This document shows positions 1-7,223 of a DNA stretch of 64,000 nucleotides, piece after piece (positions within the stretch are counted from its first letter, which is position 1; each line of letters opens with the position of its first letter). The stretch comes from Caldilineaceae bacterium. Its GTDB lineage: Bacteria; Chloroflexota; Anaerolineae; Caldilineales; Caldilineaceae. The stretch is taken from contig JADLDO010000048.1 of assembly GCA_020846635.1 (NCBI GenBank), forward strand, positions 1-64,000, in the 5' to 3' direction. The notes under the pieces are model-generated. The model ran no database searches, was not told the DNA's origin, and saw only the letters and a program-made list of their open reading frames with translations. The position numbers and the translations under genes were made by a program.

Positions 1-110
1 AGGATGAATCGCCGTGATGTAGAGACTATCCAAACCCACACTTTTTGTTGATAACCGCTCTATCGCTGAACACAACTGCTGCCTTTTACGCCGGAATTCT
101 GCTGATTTGA

Positions 111-380
111 CAACCGGAATCTACAGTAGAAGCACAAGAGTGGGCACGTCATTTCTTTACTTGGTATAACGAGCAACACTATCACTCGGGACTCAATTTG
201 CTGACACCGACCAGCGCTCACTATCAAGAGGCGCCGGCAGTTCAACAAAACCGCCATGCTGTCATGCTCGCCGCCTATGCTGCACATCCAAACCGCTTTG
301 TCCGCGGTCAACCGCTCGTCAAAGGTGTGCCTGAGGCCATTTGGATTAACCCGCCACTCGCCATCACGGATCTTTCCTAA
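111..380 (+). pseudogene. IS3-family (IS150-like) transposase, C-terminal remnant
   Basis: The open frame reads as the last ~90 residues of an IS3-family OrfB integrase. It has the WYNEQHYHSGL motif that follows the catalytic Glu region, then the LLTPTSAHY, AAYAAHPNRFVRG and AIWINPP stretches typical of the C-terminus of this family. The frame is closed by a TGA at 108-110. A TPEF fragment typical of the preceding region appears in another frame at 85-99, so the copy is frameshifted as well as truncated. The catalytic D, D and E residues are not present. It runs straight into the restriction-endonuclease remnant that follows, so the insertion probably broke that gene. No terminal inverted repeat could be assigned. 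Confidence 0.8.
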
Positions 381-1096
381 ACTTTTTCAAGAAGTTGTTT
401 CAAACTCCTTGACACATACCGCAGGCTCAAAATCAGTATCCTGACATGACGCTTATCTCTAAAGTAGACCCGACTATCTATTATGCAATTGATATAAAGA
501 CGACATACCGTACTGGGCTGGACAAAAACAATGGTCCGCGGGTAAGTGGGATGACACTCGGTACCTTTGGGGGTTACTTTCGAACGCGAGAACGCCCGGT
601 GAGCAGTACCTACGCGTACAATAAATATCTGCGACACTACGTGCTTGGCGTAGTTTACAGTCGAGTACCAGATATTGATGAGCGGAAAGTTTATGATATT
701 GCTCATCTGACAGAGATACCTTCTGTGGCAAAGGATTTTAGCTTTTTCTTGCAAGAGAAATATCTGATTGCATCAGATGGGCCTGGTAGCAGGAACACGA
801 AAAATATAGGTTCGACCAAATATTTAGACAGACTCATCAACGGGACAGGTGTATTTGCTGAATTGGGCATTGAGATTTTTGATGATTATTGGATGAATTA
901 TCGCACACAAGCAATGGCAAAAGAGGATGGCTTTGAGAAACCACCTTACACAAATCTCAAATCATACTATGTCTACAAAAGGCAGGGATCAAAGATTTTA
1001 AGTGTTCCCGAAGAGACTATTGAAACTGAGGCGGCAGATGAAGGCAAAACAATAGAGGATGCCCTTGAGGATGACAGTTTCGATGATGTACTTTAG
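371..1096 (+). pseudogene. EcoRV-family type II restriction endonuclease, 5'-disrupted
   Basis: Codons from 446 give 216 residues that align along their length with EcoRV (245 residues): AIDIKTTY, FGGYF for LGGYTSF, VLGVVYSRV for IIGYVYTRV, LTEIP, FFLQEKYLIA for VFLQDKWVIA, GSRNTKNIGS for GSGNTTNIGS, and DYWMNYRT for DYWRNYERT. The DIK motif carries the second metal-binding Asp and the catalytic Lys. The first catalytic Asp (EcoRV D74) lies just upstream of the ATG in the same frame, in QNQYPDMTL, exactly 16 residues before DIK as in EcoRV. Before that comes a TGA (410-412). A stretch resembling the EcoRV N-terminal region (KLFQEVVSNS) lies in another frame at about 373-405, next to the IS remnant. 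The gene is therefore frameshifted and has lost its 5' end. The C-terminus has an extra acidic tail of about 30 residues. No partner methyltransferase is in the window. The DNA is visibly more AT-rich than its surroundings, which suggests transfer. Confidence 0.85.
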
Positions 1097-1124
1097 AAAG
1101 GGATATAGCAATACACATCGTTTC

Positions 1125-1307
1125 TCATACCCTGAAGTGATAAACCGTATAGTCGCAGATAGGGCGGTAGCCGATGGTTTGATAGATGTGGTTGGAGGTG
1201 GGGTTGGCTAGGTCGGTGAAGAGGGTAACGAAGCTGTAGCCCTGGTCGAGAAAGTGTTGGGTGTAGGTGTGAACGGTGGGCAGGTTTGATAGATCGGGCA
1301 TGATATC
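1125..1307 (-). pseudogene. GNAT-family acetyltransferase, C-terminal fragment
   Basis: Read on the minus strand, about 55 codons end at a TGA and encode HFLDQGYSFVTLFTDLANP followed by TSNHIYQTIGYRPICDY. This is the typical end of a GNAT N-acetyltransferase, in which the (N/S)xxxY-x-xxGF/Y motif follows the acetyl-CoA-binding region. The acetyl-CoA P-loop part is absent, and a hairpin lies upstream where the rest of the gene should be, so this is a truncated relic. The frame can be followed upstream only to about 1307, so its true limit is uncertain. Confidence 0.7.
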
Positions 1308-1335
1308 GGTTAATTCTTGAACGATTCGGTGGCAA

Positions 1336-1378
1336 CCTTCCCGGAAGCGGCCCAGAGGGCTCTCCGCTTCCGGGAAGG
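1336..1378. terminator. Hairpin of the recurrent CCTCCCGGAAGC family
   Basis: A perfect 15-bp inverted repeat (arms 1336-1350 and 1364-1378, 13-nt loop) begins 27 bp past the stop codon of the minus-strand dimethylformamidase-like gene. It probably terminates or protects that transcript. The arm sequence recurs at several other gene ends in this window. Confidence 0.6.
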
Positions 1379-1405
1379 GGTAGGCGTCTGGAAAGGGGTA
1401 GTGGG

Positions 1406-3028
1406 CTAGAGCAGGAAGCGGTTGATGACGTTGGAGGTGATGCGCGAGATGTAGGGATCGACCAGTACGCAGGCGGGCCAGGTGATCGAACCGACTGAGA
1501 AAACTGCGCCGCCGCTTTCGGTATCATAGAATGTCATGTCGGCGCCGCCCTCACCGGGGTTGGTTCCTTTGGCGAGCAGTTGCGTGTTGGGCGGCGAGGA
1601 GGGGCTCATCTTGTCAGTTTCATGGCCCGATGCGCCGCCGGGGATGCGCTCATGCTGGCTGTTTTCGCCAAAGAGATCGCCCTGGCGTAGACCTGTGCCG
1701 GTAAAGACCCAATGCTGGGGGGCGATGCAGGCATAGGGCGCGGCGGTCATGATGCCCTTCTCTGTAAAGACCACACCCAGCAGATTGGCTTCGGATTCGT
1801 GGGTGCGCCCAAAGCGGCTTTCGTAGACCTTAGACGGGTCATTGGGATCGACCGCACCTGTGCCACCTGGCCCGGAGATGACGTGCGTTTTGAAGTGCAT
1901 GCGATGATCGTCCAGCACCTCGATCTCGCAATTCAGCCCATTGCCGCCCAAATACATAAAATGCCCACCTCGATCCTGCACCCATGCCTTGATCTGGTCA
2001 TACATATGGGCGCTCCAATATTCAGGGTGGACTTGGCTGATGACCACCTTATAGGCGTCTAGGTCTACATCGCCATTGTGCAGTTGGTGTTCGCTGTAGA
2101 AGTCATAGTCATAGCCTTCGCGCTCCAACCAGGCCAAGAGCCGCCATTCGGCAGGGGCCAGGTGGCAGGGCTGGCGACCGGCAATGGGGTCAGTAGATTC
2201 CGTCTCCCTGGGTACATGGTTGAAGGGTTCCGGGCGTTCCCAGGAGATGGGCATATAGGCATCGTCCAGCGCGCGCCATTCGGTATAGCTGCCTTCCAGG
2301 CTGTAGCGTTGCAGGTCTTGGCGACCGTTGACGGTGGGCGTGTCGGGCAGGTGGGGGGCATTGATGTAGTTGCTGCGCCCGCCAAAGTTGTTGTAAGCAT
2401 TCCAGGTCATGCTTGAGGCCAGCACGCAAATCGGCGCGCTTGGCTTGGCAGGTGCGACGACCCAGGGGAAGGAAAAGAATGCGCCCGACTCGGTTTCCGC
2501 GTGCAGGTAATAGAGGCCGGAACGCTCCGGCGCTTGCGCCATCTGCGAGAGGTTTGGGCTGCCATAGCCGATCTTGTTCCACTGGACGCCTGTCTGAACA
2601 TAGTCGCCGTCGGGCGTAATTTGCATGGTAGAGCGGGGGCCATGCTCGTCAAACCAGCCCAGCGGGCGGATAAATTCCTTCTCCAGCCCATAGCGCCAAA
2701 GGCTCAATTTGTAGGCTTCGACCGAATGGACGCGGAACTCGCTGTGTTCACCGCTCTTGACCCATTTGGGCCACATATAGCCAAAGAGGTTGTCGGAGAG
2801 CAGGCGAAATTGATAGGGTGTCCCTTCTTGTGCCTGCATGGTGACGGACTTGGGGCCATAGCCATCCTTGACGAGGGTGACTTTGTACTCGCCAGGGGCA
2901 ATGTCGGCATGAATCGCGCCGCGTGGGGTTGAACTTACAACCGCCATGCTTTGCCCATTTTGTTGAAACTCGACGCGCACATTGTCCAGGGCGACATAAC
3001 GTTCGCTGCTGACATAGCCGACTAGCAT
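1406..3028 (-). CDS. N,N-dimethylformamidase beta/large-subunit-like protein
   Basis: This 540-residue protein resembles the large subunit of N,N-dimethylformamidase (DmfA2 C-terminal family), an iron-dependent amidohydrolase. The match is along most of its length, including VLASSMTWNAYNNFGGRSNYIN, the LLAWLEREGYDYD and VISQVHPEYWS stretches and the GGHFMYLGGNGLNCEI region. In DmfA2 this domain has a glutamine-amidotransferase-like fold. Residues 1-75 look like a carboxypeptidase-regulatory beta-sandwich (SMAVVSSTPRGAIHADIAPGEYKVTLVKDGYG). No signal peptide is seen, so it is probably cytoplasmic. The start is supported by AAGGAG six bases upstream of the ATG. No small subunit is encoded nearby. 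Homologues often sit in degradation clusters with unknown amide substrates, so the true substrate cannot be read from sequence. Confidence 0.75.
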   Translation of the reverse strand: MLVGYVSSERYVALDNVRVEFQQNGQSMAVVSSTPRGAIHADIAPGEYKVTLVKDGYGPKSVTMQAQEGTPYQFRLLSDNLFGYMWPKWVKSGEHSEFRVHSVEAYKLSLWRYGLEKEFIRPLGWFDEHGPRSTMQITPDGDYVQTGVQWNKIGYGSPNLSQMAQAPERSGLYYLHAETESGAFFSFPWVVAPAKPSAPICVLASSMTWNAYNNFGGRSNYINAPHLPDTPTVNGRQDLQRYSLEGSYTEWRALDDAYMPISWERPEPFNHVPRETESTDPIAGRQPCHLAPAEWRLLAWLEREGYDYDFYSEHQLHNGDVDLDAYKVVISQVHPEYWSAHMYDQIKAWVQDRGGHFMYLGGNGLNCEIEVLDDHRMHFKTHVISGPGGTGAVDPNDPSKVYESRFGRTHESEANLLGVVFTEKGIMTAAPYACIAPQHWVFTGTGLRQGDLFGENSQHERIPGGASGHETDKMSPSSPPNTQLLAKGTNPGEGGADMTFYDTESGGAVFSVGSITWPACVLVDPYISRITSNVINRFLL

Positions 3029-3044
3029 GGGGATCTCCTTGCGG

Positions 3045-3092
3045 TATCTAAAATGGGCAGTATCTAGGATGGGCAGTATCTAAAATGGTACA
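3045..3092. repeat. 16-bp tandem repeat upstream of the DMFase-like gene
   Basis: Two full copies of a 16-bp unit (3045-3060 and 3061-3076, differing at two positions), plus most of a third, lie 17-64 bp upstream of the minus-strand start codon. The unit reads TATCTAAAATGGGCAG. Its place in the promoter/leader region suggests an operator or a slippage product. Confidence 0.55.
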
Positions 3093-3187
3093 GGTGTGAC
3101 GTCACAATACTCTAAAAGTTCGTTTGGCTCTCATTCAGTCCGTTCAACTATTGTCCAGTCATTTCATAGCAATTCTATATAGCAATT

Positions 3188-3568
3188 CTATAGCGCAATT
3201 CGGTATAAAGTGATCTCCTTTATCTTTGCATGTTTGGCGTGGCTGCTAAACCGGTATACACCACAAAATGCGTAGCTGCTACCATCTGCTAGCTTTGTAA
3301 TACCATCCACAGCGCCAACGTTGCCATGTGTAATGATATTTTTGATGTTTAGCTCAGTAGTCTTGGTATCCTTCATTTGCTCCATGACTTCTGCAACTTG
3401 ATCTTTGCCTTCAACCAGCTTCACACCGGCGATTTCCCAGCGAACATCATCGGTAATATTTTGGAGAATATGCTCTATATCATTTTTGGCATACGCAATA
3501 TTGAAGTCTCTCAGTTGTAATCTTTTCGGGGCATTGCCACAATCTTCACCGAAGATAACTTTTGTCAT
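3188..3568 (-). CDS. NTF2-like / SnoaL-like family protein
   Basis: This 126-residue protein has the pattern of the nuclear transport factor 2 / SnoaL fold. It starts with a helix (RDFNIAYAKNDIEHILQNITDDVRWEIAG), then a loop region and helix (GKDQVAEVMEQMK), and ends with strands (HGNVGAVDGITKLADGSSYAFCGVYRF and KIKEITLYRI). Such proteins are small cone-shaped domains that may be polyketide cyclases, isomerases or ligand-binding proteins. No catalytic set is clear, so the function stays open. It is more AT-rich than its neighbours and is separated from the RraA-like gene by a hairpin, so it is probably its own transcription unit and may be a later arrival. Confidence 0.7.
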   Translation of the reverse strand: MTKVIFGEDCGNAPKRLQLRDFNIAYAKNDIEHILQNITDDVRWEIAGVKLVEGKDQVAEVMEQMKDTKTTELNIKNIITHGNVGAVDGITKLADGSSYAFCGVYRFSSHAKHAKIKEITLYRIAL

Positions 3569-3600
3569 GTTTTAGCCTTTCTTCAAAGGGTCGAGCTGCA

Positions 3601-3637
3601 TCACCTTCCTGGGAGCCACGAACTCCCAGGAAGGTGA
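3601..3637. terminator. Hairpin terminator after the RraA-like gene
   Basis: A perfect 15-bp inverted repeat (3601-3615 and 3623-3637) with a 7-nt loop lies about 45 bp downstream of the RraA-like stop codon and upstream of the NTF2-like gene. Its arms begin TCACCTTCCTGGGAG, a variant of the hairpin family seen elsewhere in the window. Confidence 0.6.
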
Positions 3638-3682
3638 AATCTCGTTTGAAGTTAGCGGTAGTGGATAAGGTGCGAAGTCGCC

Positions 3683-4486
3683 CTAGCCTGTTGGGTTCTG
3701 CTTGCGCCATTCTTCGTATTCTGCCCAACCTTCGTCGCTGAGCGGGTAGTACTTGTGGATGGAGCCACCCTCCAGCAATTTGATCTTGCTAAAGACTTCC
3801 CATTCTTCGTGTTCGAGGGTGACTTGCGCCACAAAGGGAGCTAGCTTGATGGGAACCAACACGGCTCCGTCGTCATCGGCGATGATGATGTCGCCGGGCA
3901 TGACGAGGACGCGGCTACAGGCGATGGGTACATTGTAGGCCCAGGGAAAGAGGGTAGACTGGGAGGCATAGTTCGGGGTCACGCCCACTGTCCACATGGG
4001 AACATCCATTTCTTGAATCTTGGGCCAGTCGCGCACACAGCCATCGACGACAACGCCCGCGCCGCCGCGTCCTTTGAAATAGGTGGTGAGCATATCGCCC
4101 ATGCAGCCGGTATAGGGATCGCTCCAGGCCTGCACGACCAGGACATCACCGGGTTCGATGGCGTCAAAGACACTCCAGAGCGCGCCGCGCTTTTCGGTCT
4201 GCTCCTGACCTGCGCCAGAGCCAATGTCCTCGCGCTGGGGCATGAATTGCAGGGTGACGGCAGGGCCAACGATCTTCGCACCTGGCACGCGCGGCAGCGG
4301 GCCATGCATGAAGGTCTGGCGAATACCAATACGATGCAGTGTGGCGCTGGCAGTGGCGCTGCTCACGTCGTAGAGCTTTTCAATCAGCGCCTTGTCTGGG
4401 CGGGTATAGGCGGGGCCGACAATGGGCAGGCTGATGTTGTCGGGCCGTTGCAGGGTGACATCATATTTTTCGTTGGGACGTGCCAT
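3683..4486 (-). CDS. RraA-like / HMG-type aldolase family protein
   Basis: This 267-residue protein belongs to the RraA/HMG-aldolase/demethylmenaquinone-methyltransferase-like fold family. Visible signatures are KLYDVSSATASATLHRIG, GPAVTLQF, DAIEPGDVLVVQ and GAGVVVDGCVRDWPKI. The Arg-Asp pair in GCVRDW is the metal- and carboxylate-binding motif of class II pyruvate aldolases such as HMG/CHA aldolase. Family members either cleave hydroxy-oxoacids with Mg2+ or inhibit RNase E. Its place behind an enolase-superfamily gene and a sulfatase makes the aldolase or decarboxylase role more likely. A longer frame begins with TTG at 4504, but GAAGGAG lies nine bases before the ATG at 4486, so that start was chosen. 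It sits 27 bp after the sulfatase stop. Confidence 0.8.
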   Translation of the reverse strand: MARPNEKYDVTLQRPDNISLPIVGPAYTRPDKALIEKLYDVSSATASATLHRIGIRQTFMHGPLPRVPGAKIVGPAVTLQFMPQREDIGSGAGQEQTEKRGALWSVFDAIEPGDVLVVQAWSDPYTGCMGDMLTTYFKGRGGAGVVVDGCVRDWPKIQEMDVPMWTVGVTPNYASQSTLFPWAYNVPIACSRVLVMPGDIIIADDDGAVLVPIKLAPFVAQVTLEHEEWEVFSKIKLLEGGSIHKYYPLSDEGWAEYEEWRKQNPTG

Positions 4487-4513
4487 TAGAAGTGACTCCT
4501 TCAAGGATGTGAG

Positions 4514-5968
4514 TTAACTGTTCATGGTAAAGGCGTACGGATAGGGACGCTGCCAGCCTTCTTTGCCAAAGCTTGGGTCTTGCGACATTCCGGTTGTGTC
4601 AACCTTTTGCGCATGGTGGCTCAGCGCCACAGAGCGCATGACCTCACGCGTGAGCGCATCATCGAGACGGCGTAATTCAGTGAATGCGCCTGGATCATGG
4701 ATGCGGTTGATCTGCTCATCGGGGTCGGAGGCGCGGTCGAAAAGATGCTGCTCCCCCGTTGCATATTTGCAGAGCTTCCATTGCCCATCATAGGCCATCC
4801 ATCCGCCGCTGACAAAGCCAAAGATCAGGGTGCGTGGTTGGGTAGACAGCCCCAACCCAGGCAAGGGGCGCGCATCCATTGGTTGCGGTGGCTGCGCGCC
4901 ACCAAAGGCCAGGAGCGTCGCCGTGATGTCGGTCAACTCGACAAGCCCTTCCTGCACGCTCGGCTGCCCATTGGGCACGCGCACAATCAGCGGCACATGG
5001 ACAGAGCTTTCGTAGTAGGTACCCTTGCCGATGAGGTCATGGTCGCCCAGATAATCACCGTGGTCGCTGGCAAAGATGATCACAGTGTTCTCAAGCAACC
5101 CTTGTTCTTCGAGTGTTGCCATGATGCGCCCGATTTCCACATCGATCTGGTTGACCGAAGCGGCATAATGGGCGCGAATCTTCTGTTTGTGGGCGGCGTT
5201 GAAGTCGCTGTAATCCACACCATTCCATGCGCCTAAGTTGCCCGCAACATTCTGGCGGCGCAGCCCACTTGCATCCTCCGGCACAGCGGGAATGGCCGGG
5301 GGCATCTGCTGCGGGTCAATTTGGTCGAGAAACTCTTGATTGGGATCATAGGGACAATGGGGGCCGGGGAAGCTCACCATCGCAGCAAAAGGGCCGTCGC
5401 CGCTGTAGGTCTTGAGGAAGCGGCATGCCTCCTCGCCCACAAAGTGATCCACCGACAGCTCCCAGGGGAGGCGATTGATGATCGCGCCCTTGTCTTCATA
5501 GTAGCAGTCGTGTTCGTTGCCATGATATTTGCGTTCGCCGTGGGCGCGCAGGAAGTGATAGTAATCATCGCGCACATGAATCCAGCGTTTATCCTCGGCA
5601 ACGACGCGGTATTGCAGCCCATGATTGGAGTCCCACGGGTAGAAGTGCATTTTGCCAATCCCTGCCGTGTAATAGCCCGCGTCGTTGAGCATTTCGGGCC
5701 AGGTGCGGATGCCACAAGCGGCAAGGTCGGGACGCAACCACAGGCTGTTGTCGAGCACGCCATTCCGCAGCGAATTCATCCCCGTCAGCAGCGACGCGCG
5801 CGCCGGAACACAGACGGGCGAGGTCGAATAGGCGCGCGCATAGCGCACGCCTTGCGCGGCCAGTGCGTCAAGGTGGGGCGTGTTGACAAAAGACGCACCA
5901 TAGCAGCCGAGAAAGTCGGCGCGTAGCTGGTCGGCAATGATAAAGAGCAGGTTGGGACGATGGCTCAT
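4514..5968 (-). CDS. Sulfatase (type I, formylglycine-dependent)
   Basis: This 484-residue protein is an alkaline-phosphatase-superfamily sulfatase. Residues 6-13 (NLLFIIAD) hold a metal-binding Asp. The CVPARASLLTG motif at residues 53-63 is the C-x-P-x-R signature in which Cys53 is converted to formylglycine, the catalytic nucleophile. GIGKMHF supplies another active-site Lys and His, and SDHGDYLGDH gives the second metal-binding set. No signal peptide is apparent, so it probably acts in the cytoplasm on imported substrate. It starts one base after the stop of the upstream enolase-superfamily gene (TAAGATG), so translation is probably coupled. This points to desulfation of a sugar or polyol acid that the neighbouring enzymes then dehydrate. 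Choline sulfatase and phosphonate hydrolase relatives are alternatives. Confidence 0.9.
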   Translation of the reverse strand: MSHRPNLLFIIADQLRADFLGCYGASFVNTPHLDALAAQGVRYARAYSTSPVCVPARASLLTGMNSLRNGVLDNSLWLRPDLAACGIRTWPEMLNDAGYYTAGIGKMHFYPWDSNHGLQYRVVAEDKRWIHVRDDYYHFLRAHGERKYHGNEHDCYYEDKGAIINRLPWELSVDHFVGEEACRFLKTYSGDGPFAAMVSFPGPHCPYDPNQEFLDQIDPQQMPPAIPAVPEDASGLRRQNVAGNLGAWNGVDYSDFNAAHKQKIRAHYAASVNQIDVEIGRIMATLEEQGLLENTVIIFASDHGDYLGDHDLIGKGTYYESSVHVPLIVRVPNGQPSVQEGLVELTDITATLLAFGGAQPPQPMDARPLPGLGLSTQPRTLIFGFVSGGWMAYDGQWKLCKYATGEQHLFDRASDPDEQINRIHDPGAFTELRRLDDALTREVMRSVALSHHAQKVDTTGMSQDPSFGKEGWQRPYPYAFTMNS

Positions 5969-5969
5969 C

Positions 5970-7115
5970 TTAGCGTTCCACGGTGATCGCGTAATGACCT
6001 TCTACATAGGGGAAGCGTTCTTGCACATCCGGGGCAAGTTCCACGCCCAGGCCGGGACGCTCGGGCAGCAGCAAATGGCCCTGCTCGATGGCTGGTGGCT
6101 GGCTGAAGATACCCCATTGCAGCGGCCCTTGAATCATGCAGATCTCCAACATATGTGGCTTGGGCAGAGCGGCGACGAAGTGGGCATTTTCCATCGCCAT
6201 CAGCCCGTTGTGCCAGGAGTGGGGGCAAACGTGGATGCCATAGCGGTCGGCAACTTCGGCAATGCGCATGGCTTCGCTGATGCCGCACCAGCCTGCGTCG
6301 GGCTGGACGATGCCATAGGCGCGTTTTTCCAGATAGGGGCGAAATTGCTCCAGCGTCCTGTACTGTTCTCCCCCTGTGATGGGTAGATCCACGGCGGCGT
6401 TAAGACGGGCGTAGCCGTCAATATCGGTTTGGGGAATGGGCTCCTCGAACCAAGTGAAGCCCAGCCGATCTAGCTCTTTGGCAATCGTCAAGGCTTCTTC
6501 TTCGGTGAGCCGCTGATTGCCGTCGAGCATCAACTCCATGCGTCCTGCCACGGTCTGGTGCAGCTCGCGCACGAGTCCCAAGAAGCGATCCACGGTAACA
6601 CCGTCCCACGCCCATTCCGTGCCGATGCGGAACTTCATGGCGCTGTAGCCCTGGGCGATGTACTCCAACGCTTCGTCGATCAATTGCTCCGGGCGAACGC
6701 GCCAGTCGTATTTGCAGCCGGAGGAGGCATAGACGCGCACTTTGTCGAGAGCTGTGGGCGAGAGCAGGTCGGCAGTGCGTTTGCCGGCGATCTGTCCCTT
6801 CAGGTCCCACAAGGCACAGTCGATGCCCGCCACCGCACAGTCATAGGCAGAGTTGCGCCCATTCGGGTGGGGGACAGCGGCGTGGCTGGTGGGGTCTTTG
6901 CCGATGATTTCAGGGGCAAGCCAATCGACCCATTCGGAAATGAGCAGAGGCACGCCATAGGCACAAGCTTCACCGATGCCGGTTAGGCCTTCGTCGGTGT
7001 GGATGACGACGACGGGACAATCGGCCTTGACGGTGCGGTATTTGCTGGTGAACCACTGGCGTTCCGGTTCGTGCATCCGCGAGAGAAGCAGCGTTTCGAT
7101 CTGGGTAATGCGCAT
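5970..7115 (-). CDS. Enolase-superfamily sugar-acid dehydratase/racemase (MR/MLE type)
   Basis: This 381-residue protein has both domains of the mandelate racemase/muconate lactonizing enzyme group. An N-terminal capping domain (1-115) is followed by a (beta/alpha)7-beta barrel. The catalytic pattern is readable: K161-F-R163 (KxR-type base), metal ligands D198 (LDGN), E224 (FEEP) and E250 (GGEQ), and H299 (CPHSW) on the opposite face. Such enzymes abstract the proton next to a carboxylate and usually dehydrate aldonic or uronic acids to 2-keto-3-deoxy acids. It heads a likely operon with the sulfatase and RraA-like genes. The substrate is not predictable by eye. Confidence 0.88.
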   Translation of the reverse strand: MRITQIETLLLSRMHEPERQWFTSKYRTVKADCPVVVIHTDEGLTGIGEACAYGVPLLISEWVDWLAPEIIGKDPTSHAAVPHPNGRNSAYDCAVAGIDCALWDLKGQIAGKRTADLLSPTALDKVRVYASSGCKYDWRVRPEQLIDEALEYIAQGYSAMKFRIGTEWAWDGVTVDRFLGLVRELHQTVAGRMELMLDGNQRLTEEEALTIAKELDRLGFTWFEEPIPQTDIDGYARLNAAVDLPITGGEQYRTLEQFRPYLEKRAYGIVQPDAGWCGISEAMRIAEVADRYGIHVCPHSWHNGLMAMENAHFVAALPKPHMLEICMIQGPLQWGIFSQPPAIEQGHLLLPERPGLGVELAPDVQERFPYVEGHYAITVER

Positions 7116-7186
7116 GGGGAGAATCTTTCTAGGGAGGTGGGTTTGGTATTGTATGGCTTATTGTTTGCGACGATGAGTGTGATTAA

Positions 7187-7217
7187 CCCTCCCGGAAGTT
7201 TCAAGCTTCCGGAAGGG
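7187..7217. terminator. Hairpin of the recurrent family after the mannonate-dehydratase-like gene
   Basis: Arms CCCTCCCGGAAG (7187-7198) and CTTCCGGAAGGG (7206-7217) pair with one mismatch around a 7-nt loop. It lies immediately after the stop codon of the minus-strand gene and before the enolase-superfamily start, so it may end one transcript and separate the two genes. Confidence 0.55.
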
Positions 7218-7223
7218 GGATGG

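Noticed and set aside
377..754. A 125-codon open frame on the minus strand over the restriction-enzyme remnant.
   Set aside because: It is antisense to a region with strong EcoRV similarity and has no recognisable features or ribosome-binding site.
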